Of a DNA stretch of 20,101 nt, positions 7,281 to 15,761 are shown piece after piece (position 1 is the first letter of the stretch; every line of letters starts with the position of its first letter). Location: the NCBI GenBank assembly GCA_003427395.1, contig BFEA01000330.1:935136-955236 (forward strand). Reading direction: 5' to 3'. The stretch is from Chara braunii. Lineage: Eukaryota; Streptophyta; Charophyceae; Charales; Characeae. The notes below the pieces were generated by a model that had not been told where the DNA came from, made no database searches, and was given only the letters and a program-made list of their open reading frames with translations. Made by a program: the position numbers and the translations under genes.

Positions 7281-7581
7281 TACCTCCCGTTGATGATAGA
7301 GGTCGGGGGAGTGGATGGTGGCCGTGAACCCGCTGATGACGGACACTGGAGCTACTCTGGGGGATGCTAATAAAATGCCTAGACATCCAGTTGCCGATAG
7401 AGGTATGGGGAGCGGATGGTGGCAGTAACCCTACTGAGGACGGAAACTGGAGATGCTCTAGGTTCGAATAACCTCCACAAGAATTCAAAGAATAACCAGG
7501 GGGATCGGATGATGATAAGGCCAGGATCTCTCTGAAAAACAGGAAAAAACTAGGGTTCGCCGATGGGACTTGTAGTGGCAT
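7018..7581 (-). CDS. Unsupported 187-codon open frame
   Basis: This is the longest open frame between 5.8 and 9 kb. It encodes a Ser/Pro/His/Cys-rich product without a recognisable domain, signal peptide or membrane segment. It runs through the 100-bp-period duplication at 7288-7458. The two repeat units differ by substitutions and small indels, so open reading here is more likely chance than selection. No function is proposed. Confidence 0.1.
   Translation of the reverse strand: MPLQVPSANPSFFLFFREILALSSSDPPGYSLNSCGGYSNLEHLQFPSSVGLLPPSAPHTSIGNWMSRHFISIPQSSSSVRHQRVHGHHPLPRPLSSTGGTLGYSDLTVFSMQATDRPSPPKTACNAACSDGRDLRCTCQKKEAAEGVGGRTLENHHVAGCELQTRQECRSRVACHRGILESWIGTW
7288..7458 (+). repeat. Two units of a diverged 100-bp-period repeat
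   Basis: 7288-7358 and 7388-7458 share GATAGAGGT..GGGGAG, GGATGGTGGC, CTGA.GACGGA.ACTGGAG and a CTCT end, with roughly 15-20% difference. An old local duplication. Confidence 0.85.
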
Positions 7582-7806
7582 GCTTACCCCTAGTGCTCGA
7601 AGTGCCCGGTACGACGTGCCTTGTTCAATAGTGCTTCAATCAGGGCAGGGGAGGGAGGTGAGAACCTGCTTAGCCCTGATGCCTATAACCGCTGTCCGGT
7701 CAAAGATCACTAGAATGCCAGTGGGTGATGATCCTGGGTATACTCAGGTAGGACCTTGGGAGTAGGGATGCGCCGGGGATCGTGATGATGAGTAAGGGTG
7801 GGAGGG
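7567..7806 (+). repeat. Retroposon 3' module, copy 3
   Basis: Aligns to 3411-3660 and 5138-5340: ACTTGTAGTGG, GCTCGAAGTGCCC, CTGCTTAGCCCTGATGCCTA, ACCGCTGTCCGGTCA, GGTGATGATCCTGGGT and GATGCGCCGGGG. No A tail follows, so the copy is truncated or eroded at its 3' end. Confidence 0.75.
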
Positions 7807-7829
7807 TGTACAGGCAGGCACTGTCTTGT

Positions 7830-7936
7830 AGTGCTCTTGAAGCGCTCATGAGAGTTTTAGAGTTGGTGAGTCTAGAGTAAGTGGAGAGAGGTCTCCTTTT
7901 TCAAGAGTTTTAAACTCTGACAGCTCCAGAAGCACT
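7830..7936. repeat. Imperfect foldback, about 35-base arms
   Basis: The left arm starts AGTGCTCTTGAAGCGCTCAT; the right arm, read inverted, AGTGCTTCTGGAGCTGTCA. Both contain GAGTTTTA-like blocks further in. Diverged MITE-like hairpin. Confidence 0.65.
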
Positions 7937-7998
7937 AACGAAATTCTTCGTCAGTCTCGACTCTAGAGTGGAGTGAGGCCCTACATCTGGAGAATTGG

Positions 7999-8166
7999 AA
8001 TGAGCCTCTTGGGGAACTCGGGACAGGGCCCGCCTGGGGACTGGCAATATTTTCTTTTTTGTTCAAGGCTGGGCCTAGTGCCACCGCACGGCATGTTACA
8101 ATTTTCTTTTCTACTGGCCCTTCGGACACCCTGTCCCGAGTCTCCGAACCTTTAGGAGAGGCCATT
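7999..8166. repeat. Foldback with ACTCGGGACAGGG arms
   Basis: The left arm (7999-8029) and the inverted right arm (8129-8166) share AATG.CCTCT at the outside and ACTCGGGACAGGG further in, with a gap between the two blocks. The loop is about 100 bases with two TTTTCTTTT runs. MITE-like; no target-site duplication recognised. Confidence 0.7.
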
Positions 8167-8204
8167 TTTCATTTCTTTATTTTTTAGGGGTAAGTACGTT
8201 CATG

Positions 8205-8350
8205 TCACCTTTCGAGTATGGAATGGGCAAAAAAAACACGCGTCGACAAAGAAAACTGCGCCGAGTTCAAAAAAGCAACAGAAGTACCGCCTGCCGTGGT
8301 GTCAGACCGGGTGTCATATTTACAGGGGTCGGCCGTGGTGTCAGAGGGGA
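8205..8350 (-). repeat. Dispersed repeat, copy facing left
   Basis: Inverse-orientation relative of 2838-2974, with the same blocks CCCCTCTGACACCACGGCC, TATGACACC and TTTGCCCATTCC on the minus strand. This copy has a second CTGACACCACGGC block. Confidence 0.7.
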
Positions 8351-8790
8351 AAACAAAACAAAAAAAAGAAAATGCCCAGCACGTGGTTTCTTTGCCGGCA
8401 CGAGTTTTTTTTGCCTTTAGTGTTTCAAAACATGCCGCGTCCGCCGTTATTTCTATTTTTTTAATTTAAACTAAATTACATTCTTCTCTCAATTTCACCT
8501 TTCACTTTCTACCTACCACTACGCCTGAGCCTATACAGGGGACCCCTGCAAGCAGGTACCTCACAATTAAGGGGATGCAAGCATTTTGCCAGTAGCTGCG
8601 CCTCCCATCGACTTTTCTCTCCCCCCATCAATCAGCGGCAGTGGCTATGACCACACACCACACACAACCCACTCACTCTCATACTCACACCCGTGTTGGT
8701 CATAGATCCTACTAATACAAACACCCTACTAATACCGATCAGGGGTATCAAGCGGACTATCGCAGTCGGTTGGCAGTAAGTGCGCCGCAG
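8351..8790. other. Stretch without a recognisable gene
   Basis: AT-rich 8400-8510, then a CA-rich stretch around 8650-8690 with degenerate CACA repeats. Nothing coding. Confidence 0.5.
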
Positions 8791-8794
8791 ACTG

Positions 8795-8858
8795 TCGCCG
8801 GGCTCAAACCCACAACCTCCTGAATGGCACTTGCGTGCTGACCAACGGAGCTAGGCCG
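8795..8858 (-). other. tRNA-like SINE head, minus strand
   Basis: On the minus strand, GCGGCCTAGCTCCGTTGGTC fits the acceptor/D arm and A box, and GTGGGTTTGAGCCC the T arm/B box at the right distance. The T stem does not pair fully and no acceptor partner is found, so it is a decayed tRNA pseudogene or a SINE head whose body would run left of 8795. Confidence 0.7.
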
Positions 8859-8958
8859 CAACTTGGCTGGGGCCATGTACTGGTGGTTTGAAAAAAAACA
8901 CTTCTTAGGACCAGTCCTTAGAGAAATTTCACCTTTACAACAAAAAAACAGAACAAAA

Positions 8959-9033
8959 GTCATGCTTCAGGCTTGCAGCCAATAGGGCCCCGCCACAATT
9001 CTAATTCGGAGGTTGCCCTCTCCACTCTGACGC
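8959..9033 (+). repeat. Dispersed core repeat, copy 3
   Basis: ATGCTTCAGGCTTGCAGCCA, ATAGGGCCCCGCCACAAT and GCCCTCTCCACTC match copies at 409 and 1232. An A-rich stretch precedes it and the hairpin at 9045 follows it. Confidence 0.7.
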
Positions 9034-9044
9034 CTTGATCCTGA

Positions 9045-9081
9045 CAATTGTAAAGAACCTCGCGAGCTTCTTTACAAATTG
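9045..9081. repeat. Hairpin with CTCGCGAG apex
   Basis: The arm CAATTGTAAAGAA (9045-9057) pairs with TTCTTTACAAATTG (9068-9081), with one bulged A. The apex is CCTCGCGAGC, as in the hairpin at 1332-1377, whose stem bases are unrelated. Confidence 0.85.
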
Positions 9082-10040
9082 GAACAGGCAGAGGAATCCT
9101 TAAGTTTTTGGGACTTGTCCTTAGAGCATCTTCACTAGTATTTTTAGGAATAGGGTGTTGTTAGATACTCCTCAGCAGTCCTAAGAAACTTAGGAAGGAC
9201 CCCACTGCCGGGGGGAAAGTTTTGGAAGAGTTTTTTTGAGACTGCACTGCGCATGGGAAATTTGGGCAAACTATTGGGCTGTTGCTTCTACTCTTCCTTT
9301 TTTGGGGGGTCTTTTTTCCCTTCGCTTTCTAGGCATTCCATCCAATCCCAGTGCCTCCTTTCCGCATGGGATGGCTCAACAAAAAGAGTGGCCCCCCGAA
9401 CTCGGAAAAGTCCTTCAAAGTCGGGGCCAAACCCAACGGTCCGCAATTTTTTTTGTGTAGCCCACAGGCCCATCGGTTCAGGGGCTTTTGCAGCGTGTAT
9501 GCCGAAAAGGCCTGGGGGAGACCGGGACTTCGGGGTGTCAACGAATCGCAGAGCAGTGTGCACAAAGGGAAAAGAAGGAACATTGGAAAAGCGCCAACTT
9601 TTTGCAGGAAGGCTAGGCGATTGGCCGCTTGCAAAACTAATCGCCCAACGCGGCGGTGGTCAATCCACTGCTGAAACGCAGGAGGGGAGTAGTAGAAAAA
9701 GGTGAAAAAATATTTCCGACCCCACATCTACGGGTAGAGTATGGGATCCCAGTTTACATCGAAAAGTACCTCCACTAGCAGTTGTGGGATCAGTACCTTA
9801 CTCTCTTCGTTGAGCCATCCCGTCTGGAAGGGAGGCACTGGGATTGGATAGAGTGTTGTAAAAGCGCAAGTCGACTTGCCCTTTCGGGCAAGTTTTCCTG
9901 ATCCAGTAACAGGAAACAAGGAATGTCCCAAAAATTGATTTGGCAGTGGGTCCGTTTCCTCTTCCCCGTTCCCGTAGGCGACAATTTGGGCTTTCCAACA
10001 TTTCCAGACTTTTCCAAAGCGCTTTTTTGTGTCCCGTCCC
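9082..10040. other. About 1 kb without a recognisable gene
   Basis: Several overlapping frames of 60-150 codons on both strands, none with a motif; the longest (9253-9705, plus, 150 codons) is basic and unrecognised. The dominating structure is the inverted repeat 9321-9868. A GAGCATCTTCACTAG word at about 9125 resembles the ends of some plant MITEs, but I found no partner. Confidence 0.5.
9321..9868. repeat. Inverted repeat, about 60-base arms, 430-base loop
   Basis: 9321-9380 and the inverse of 9809-9868 share ATCCAATCCCAGTGCCTCC, TTCC and GGGATGGCTCAAC, plus a TGCGCTTT/TTCGCTTT block at the outside. The two arms differ at a handful of bases. Likely termini or subterminal parts of a diverged DNA transposon. 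Confidence 0.75.
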
Positions 10041-10057
10041 TTAGGACTAGTCCTTTG

Positions 10058-10087
10058 TGACGGACCCGCCGGGATGGCGGTCCGTCA
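10058..10087. repeat. GC-rich hairpin, 12-13-bp arms
   Basis: TGACGGACCCGCC and GGCGGTCCGTCA around GGGAT, with one base bulged. A perfect AGGACTAGTCCT palindrome lies just upstream (10043-10054). Confidence 0.8.
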
Positions 10088-10237
10088 GGATCAAGACGAA
10101 GGGATGAGGATGGGGGAGATGGAGATGGAGCTGGAAGGGACAGCGCAGCTCCAACGCAGACTCAACACGCACGTACTCCAATCTGTGCAAAATGAAGAAT
10201 GCCACAAAACAGACTGCAGCTGGGGTATACCCCCAGC

Positions 10238-10318
10238 GGACTGACTGGACTGGACTGGACTGGACTAGACTGGACTGGACTGGACTGGACTGGACTAGAC
10301 TGGACTGGACTGGACTGG
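10238..10318 (+). repeat. TGGAC pentanucleotide array with 30-base higher order
   Basis: Fourteen units of TGGAC at 10246-10315; units 5 and 11 read TAGAC, so the array shows a six-unit (30-base) higher-order period. It ends in two GGTACC sites flanking GACAAT. Confidence 0.92.
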
Positions 10319-10368
10319 TACCGACAATGGTACCGGGCAAGACTGGACTGGACTGAATGACCGCACGG

Positions 10369-10402
10369 CCTGTGGGGTCAGGCCACGGCCTGGTCCCACA
10401 GG
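10369..10402. repeat. Inverted repeat, 16-base arms
   Basis: CCTGTGGGGTCAGGCC and GGCCTGGTCCCACAGG separated by AC; 14 of 16 positions pair. Confidence 0.75.
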
Positions 10403-11520
10403 TCGGACTGGCAAATAACCAAATAGGCCCTGGTTGTGGGCCAGGGCAGATGAAGGCCCGCTGCATCCTTAAAATTCAGGATTTTCAAACCGGGGGCGGA
10501 TTTCGGCCCATAAATATCAGATGAGGGTTCCAACCAAAGAGAGAGGGTGAGGTTGGACAGGATCCATGAAATCAGAGGTGGTCTCATGGGAAAGGAGGGT
10601 TCAACATTAGTCCAGTTATTAAAGACGAGCCGATAATCCCTGCAGGGCTTTTGTTCTGGCACGCTGTCTCGGTTCCCCCCCCACTGTATTTGAGCAATCC
10701 ATTCCCCCCGGTCCCCTCCGAGCCACTCTGTGCAAAAGCTCGTGAGCGCTCGCTTGATGTCCTGACTGCTGTGGAAGATATCCAGCTGTATCTGCTCTTT
10801 GATCCGTTCTGCCAATTCCACCCCTTCTGCCCTAACCCCTTCCACCGCCAGAAGGCAAAGCTGCCACCGGAGGGCCCAGAGGACCGATCATCTGCCTAGT
10901 TCATACATATTTTCCGTGAATGCAGTATCGCCTGCCAGAACCATGGCCAGGGAGTATCTGGCAGCATTTTACGCCATATACGATCCCACCACCGCCATGT
11001 CAGCAGCGCCACTGGGCATTGCATGAAGACATGCTCGATGGTCTCATTCCATTTGCGTGGGGGGAGGGTTATCAGGCATCGTTGGCACCATGGTAATGCA
11101 ACCCCCTTTAGTTCTAGGCTTGTGTGATCGACGAGTCAGGCGTTAGTTGGGAGGCAGCGGTGAGCGATCTGCCACTGCAAGGATGTGACCTTGGTCGGGC
11201 TGACCTTGCTGTTGGCGAACCATCGGATCGGTGCGATGAGGGAGCGGTCTACATTGAGGTGTCTGGCCCCACCAATCATTTTCATGTCTTGCATCGGTCG
11301 TTTGGGGCGGCCCATTCTGTATGTGGATTTGACCGATAGGCTGTGTAGGTGGATTCTTTTGTTGGCTTCCCGCGCCATTCTTCAGCCAATCTTCGATTGC
11401 CATTCTTGGGGGTAGAAGGCAAGCTCCTAAATGGGGGTATGGGGCAGGAAAACCATATTGTCATCTCCTTCCCCCAACACCCGCACCCGAAAGACCTCGG
11501 TTTTATCCCTCCAATCCATG
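10378..11520 (-). pseudogene. LINE (non-LTR) ORF2 C-terminal relic with zinc-binding region
   Basis: Reading 11520 down to about 10900 in one minus-strand frame gives a long protein interrupted by about four stops. It contains a TSLQWQIAHRCLPTN block, a WCQRC cysteine pair (codons at 11076-11090) and IEHVFMQCPVA (His and Cys near 11016-11036), followed by a Trp-rich LLTWRWWDRIW. That order (LQW..AHR.LPTN, C-x2-C, H-x4-C, Trp) is the zinc-binding domain after the reverse transcriptase of plant non-LTR elements (zf-RVT type). A frame change near 10900 leads into a 155-codon frame ending at 10378 (ELAERIKEQIQLDIF...). The RT core is not in the window, so this is a 5'-truncated or eroded copy. 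It is not necessarily the LINE that moved the retroposons here. Confidence 0.8.
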
Positions 11521-11567
11521 GGGTTTCGAGATCCTTTCAGCGTATTCCTCGGGCCGATCATGTACTA

Positions 11568-12366
11568 CTATGCCAACACATCTGAGACTCTGACCATGTG
11601 AATCCGGTCAATCCTAGTTGGGTCCCCTATAAAACCAATCCATTCTCCTTCCTGTAACGTGGGTCCCCGTCTATAGTAGTTATAGAAAGACGATGCGCAC
11701 ATGTAATCATAGTTCTTCACTAGTCTACTAGCCTTAAACTTTTGCAGCCTAACGGTCTTTCCATCTGGCAATTGGTGGATCATCACCTTCATATCCCAAT
11801 CAAACCGAGGCTTAGCAACCTCAAGGTAGTACATGCCTAGCAACATGTCGAATGGCAGCTCGTCGCTAACAAGGAACGAGATTTTATGTCTCAGTTCCCC
11901 TCCTCCATAGGAGAAGGTGCAGAATACGTCCTTGACATAGTCCTTTACTATCATGGAGTGCCTGTTGGCTAAGGTAGATACAGTTCTGCTAAGCTACTAC
12001 TATTGGTCCCCAATGTGCATCCTATCCACACAAGCACGATTAATCATAGGCTGCACATTGGGGACCAACATCGACTTCTACCATGAATGTTCACCCTTTG
12101 GAACTTTGTTTAACATCCCTTGGGTCTTTTTCTAACCACTTAGTTTCTAACTCCTCTAAGGACTCAGATATACCCATCGAACATAGCATCGATTGGTCTA
12201 GATCTGTCTGCGGGGCGATAATGGGGTCAATAGCCTTGGCCATCGTCTGAAATGGAGAAGGTAAAGTAACCACTTCAGCAGAAGTAAGAACGGCTAACAC
12301 TCCCAATTGTTCTACCGCCCTATGCCCGAGAAGTTGCATGGGCATTTCTTTGATAGGAAGCAGCAA
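11568..12366 (-). pseudogene. Ty3/gypsy protease-region relic
   Basis: The frame 11568-11954 (128 codons) contains an IVKDYVKDV block and ELPFDMLLGMYYL. These correspond to IEDYVEGV and [12 protein letters not shown] of the protease in the plus-strand element at 13063, so it is the C-terminal half of a retroviral-type aspartic protease. Upstream, 12091-12366 encodes a linker ending in a KWLEKDPRDVKQSSKG-like block that matches the pre-protease region. The stretch between (about 11960-12070), where the catalytic Asp-Ser/Thr-Gly should lie, has stops and a 17-bp inverted repeat instead. Orientation is opposite to the next element, and the two meet head-to-head near 12310. Confidence 0.8.
12003..12068. 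repeat. 17-bp perfect inverted repeat in protease relic
   Basis: TTGGTCCCCAATGTGCA at 12003-12019 and its exact inverse at 12052-12068, with a 32-base spacer. It sits where the protease active site of the minus-strand relic is expected. Confidence 0.85.
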
Positions 12367-12974
12367 CCCAACATGACGTACGATACGTTGAGTAGGAAGG
12401 TTGTTGCCTTCGAGGCTCAGTCCATGTCAGTTACCACTTTCTGGCATAAGGACCTCGTTAAAGGGAAAAAGTGGAAAGGCCACACCATCACCAGTCAGGT
12501 CAAGGCTAAAGACAACCTTATTCTTACATTAGATAAGGGTGGTCTAGAAGAGGTCCCGTATAGCAAGATTGAGTGGGGCATCGATGAGGAGGACAGCAAC
12601 ACTGGCCAGGGGAGGTCCTATGCTGCTTTCGCAGCCGGAGGGAGGCCGCAAGTGAGAGGAACAGGTCAGGGTCAAAGGGGCGAGACCTCTGGTGATCGAG
12701 GGCAAAGCGGCCAAGGGGTTGAAACCGCCAAGCGGGAGAAAGGGGTCAAGGTCCCCCGTCAAACCGTCGTCGCTCTAGTCAGTCACCTCCCAAGTCGGGT
12801 GGATGGCACCCTGGTCGGCCTAAGGGCCGGCCCTGGAAATCACTGGGCTTGGAACAGACAGTGTGGCAGAGGCGAATCGACCAGCATCAATGCATCTATT
12901 GCGGTGATCCTGGCACATCCTAAAATATTGCCCTAAATATAGAGAAGCCCGGTTTGCTGCACAGGCAGCAAAAG
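12307..12974 (+). pseudogene. gag: gag C-terminus with frameshifted CCHC knuckle
   Basis: The first part (12334-12620) encodes the end of the capsid and a linker (MTYDTLSRKVVAFEAQ...), then a Gly/Arg/Gln-rich basic tail. The frame shifts near 12760, continuing in a basic NRRRSSQ/PGRPKGRPW stretch. It then reaches the zinc knuckle: Cys-x2-Cys is in one frame (12891-12902), and the His and last Cys are in the next frame (from 12914) after the loss of one base at about 12913. Family role: nucleocapsid binding of genomic RNA. It aligns in outline with the second gag (17813-19676), but the two differ strongly and belong to different families. The N-terminal capsid is missing. Confidence 0.82.
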
Positions 12975-13062
12975 GCAACCGCCGATAGGGGTTGCAACTG
13001 CCCCTACCCCTAGACCATGTGGAGAAGAGTGGACGCACCACAGAGCAACTCCCAAACCACAT

Positions 13063-14388
13063 GTGTCTATGGCAGAGGTTGCTGGCCAGTGTCTAGACAG
13101 CTGTCGAAAGACTGCTTGCGTTAGAGTCTCTCTAGGCACTTCCCTCACAGGCGTGGCAAAAGAGTTGAAGGAGAGAATGCCTGCCTGGGCCAAAATGAAC
13201 AAAGATGCGAAGGGACAACTAGTTTTGGTAGATGTAGAGATTTTTGAAGGTAGAGTAAGGGCCCTTATAGACAGTGGGGCCACCCGCAGCTATATTAGCA
13301 AGAAGGCGCTGCAGAAGCTGAAGCTTAATTTGAAAGTCCAAAAGTTAGCAGACCCTATAGTTAGCATTCTCGCAGACAATCGCACTATGCAAATCGAGGA
13401 CTATGTCGAGGGAGTCCAAGTGTACTTTCGCCTAGAGAAGGATGGGAAGGTAGAGAAAGTCCTCCATTCCGTTACTCTCCTCGTAGAAGGCAGTCTCCCA
13501 TTCGACATAGTTTTGGGAATGGATTGGGGAGAGGCAGCAGGGGCCACACTCCATTTAAGAGAGCATGAGTGTAGGCTCCCTAGTCCATCAGGCGAAGAGA
13601 AGACGACCCGCCTGTTCCATGTGTCAGGAGTAGATAACTCTCTGGCACATTGCTGCCTCAGTGCTCCCGCATTCACACGATTGGTGAAGAAGGAGCAACT
13701 AGAGGAACAAGTCTTTGTAGCCTATGTACGGCCTGCTACTGAGCCTAAGGAAGAGGAACCCACTAACCCAACTATTGCCAAGTTGCTGGAAGAGTACGCA
13801 GACTTGTATGAGCCGTCTACAGGTGTAGTGTCGCGCCCAATCCAGCATCGCATCGAGATAGAGCCTGGCAGTAGAACTCCTAAGGGAGCCGTTTATAGAA
13901 TGTCCCCACGGGAGTTAGAGGAGCTGCACAAGCAGTTAGATGAGCTCCTCGAAAAGGGTTGGATTAGGCCCAGTTCATCTCCATGTGGAGCACCTGTTCT
14001 GTTTGTCCCCAAAAAGGAGGGAGAGCTTCGTATGTGCATTGACTATAGAGGTCTTAACACCATCATAGTGAAGAATGTTGAACAACTGCCCCGTATAAAT
14101 GATCTGCTAGATCGGGTGCAGGGCTGCAAATACTTCTCAAAGATAGACTTGAAGTCAGGCTATCATCAGACAGAGGTCCATCCTGATGATCAACACAAGA
14201 CAGCGTTTAAAACTAGATATGGGCACCACGAGTTTATAGTAATGCCTTTTGGACTAACCAATGCCCCAACTACCTTTCAACATTGTATGAATGATTTATT
14301 TAGGCCTTGGTTAGATAGGTTCGTAGTCGTATATCTAGATGACATTTTAGTCTTTAGTAAGACCCTCCAAAGCAAGAGGGCCATCTGA
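13063..14388 (+). pseudogene. pol: pol: aspartic protease and N-terminal reverse transcriptase
   Basis: 441 codons. The protease active site [13 protein letters not shown] has Asp70, with [12 protein letters not shown] at about 144-155 as the second conserved strand. A linker follows, then reverse transcriptase from about residue 255: [20 protein letters not shown] (299-318), MCIDYRGLN (324-332), [12 protein letters not shown] with catalytic Asp362, [12 protein letters not shown] (391-402) and YLDD at 424-427 (Asp426, Asp427). All catalytic residues are present. The frame can be read upstream of the ATG to about 12975, so the Met is not a true start; the protein was a polyprotein. A one-base loss near 14368, just after YLDD, throws the frame to a stop at 14388. 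Confidence 0.93.
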
Positions 14389-14918
14389 GGCAGGTCTTGG
14401 AGAAGCTAAGGGAAGCTAAGTTCAAAATCAACGCGAAGAAGTGCGAGTGGGCCAAAACACAAGTCTTGTACTTGGGCCACGTCTCAGATGGAGATGGCAT
14501 AAAGCCTGAGGACAGTAAAAAAGCAACGATTAGAGACTGGCCGACTCCTCGCACGCTAACTGAATTGCGGTCGTTCCTAGGGTTGGAAAATTACTATAAA
14601 AAGTTCGTTAGGAACTCTTCTACTATCGTCGCAGCTCTTCGCAGATTGCTAAAGAAAGAGGGGATCTGGAAGTGGGACAAAGATTGTACATTATCATCCC
14701 TGAAGAAGTTGAAGCGGGCTTTGATAGAGTACCCAGTCCTCACGGTAGCCGATCCATCCCTGCCTTTCGTTGTTATAACTGACGCAAGTCAGTATGGCGT
14801 AGGCGCGGTTTTACAGCAAGACGATGGCAATGGATATAGACCCGCAAAGTTCATGTCGGCTCGGATGCCTTCAGAGAAGGTAGCGACATCAACCTATGAG
14901 AGGGCTCTACGCTCTTAG
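14389..14918 (+). pseudogene. pol: pol: reverse transcriptase thumb and RNase H N-half
   Basis: Continues the RT in the next frame. It contains KCEWAKTQVLYLGHVSDGDG and LRSFLGLENYYKKFV, typical of Ty3/gypsy RT C-termini, then RNase H with VVITDAS (first Asp), GVGAVLQQ and TYERAL (catalytic Glu). The loss of two bases near 14907 breaks the frame right after YERAL, so the stop at 14916-14918 is a product of the shift. Confidence 0.9.
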
Positions 14919-15462
14919 GCAAGCACTAGACCATTGGAAGCACTACTTGCTTGGGAGACACTTCAAAGTGTATTTAGACCAAGAGACACTGAGGTGGTTG
15001 AAGACACAGACCAATATGATACCTAAGCTTACTAGGTGGGCCGCAAAAATAGATCAATTTGACTTTGACCTCAAGCCGGTTAAAGGGAAGTATAATGTAG
15101 TTGCGGACGCTCTAAGCAGAAGAGCTGATTACTTTGGAGCGATAGTACACTATCTGGCTATAGGGAGAGACCTGCAACAGAAAGTCAAAGAGGCATATGC
15201 GCAGGACCCTATTTATAGTGATATCCTCAAGAGAGTTAAGGAGTCTCCAGAGTCTGAGCCTGATTACCGCACTACAGATGGGTTACTATTCGAGAAGACT
15301 AACGTAGTTGATCGTCTATGTGTCCCCAACAGCGAGGAAATTCGTAGTTTGATCCTAGGGGAATGTCACGATACAGAGGGACACTTCGGTTGGCAGAAGA
15401 CATTAGCCAACCTTATGCGTGCGTATACGTGGCCTGGTATGAAGGCTAACTGCATAGAGTAG
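14896..15462 (+). pseudogene. pol: pol: RNase H C-half and integrase zinc finger
   Basis: It opens with LYALRQALDHWKHYLLG, contains VYLDQETLRWL (third Asp region) and VVADALSRR (last Asp) of RNase H, then the spacer and the integrase HHCC finger, of which the two His are seen in ECHDTEGHFGWQKT. A one-base loss at about 15461 separates the His pair from the Cys pair. The first 23 bases overlap the end of the previous frame only because of the frameshift. Confidence 0.9.
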
Positions 15463-15761
15463 TACGCAATTGTAAGGTGTGCCAGCGAAATAAGAGCACT
15501 GCACGAGCCCCTTTTGGTCTTCTCAGCCCCTTGCCTATTCCCGATGGACCCGGAGATTCTGTGTCCATCGACTTTATGGATGCAGGGGTCAAGAGTAGGC
15601 ATGGCAAGAGCCAAGCCATGGTTATAGTGGATAGATTTAGCAAGTATGCAATTTTTGTTCCCTTGCCTTCAAAGGCACGTACATATTTAGTAATACAAAA
15701 TTTTTTCGATCATTGGGCCAGTGAGATACCCGGTTCACTAGGCAGAACTGGCAGCAGTTGA
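15463..15761 (+). pseudogene. pol: pol: integrase Cys pair and start of DDE core
   Basis: Begins with NCKVCQRNK (CxxC of the HHCC finger), then PGDSVSIDFMDAG with the first catalytic Asp, AMVIVDRFSKYAIFVPLPSK and FFDHWA. After FFDHWA about ten residues usually present before the second catalytic Asp are missing, and the frame changes near 15720. The 3' end of this frame is therefore spurious. Confidence 0.85.

Noticed and set aside
8170-8200. Splice-site-like TTTTTTAGGGGTAAGTA
   Set aside because: It looks like acceptor plus donor words, but there is no coding exon on either side.
8795-8858. Functional tRNA gene
   Set aside because: A and B boxes are present, but the T stem is mismatched and the acceptor stem has no partner.
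9253-9705. 150-codon plus-strand frame
   Set aside because: It crosses one arm of the inverted repeat and overlaps equally long frames on the other strand; no recognisable domain.
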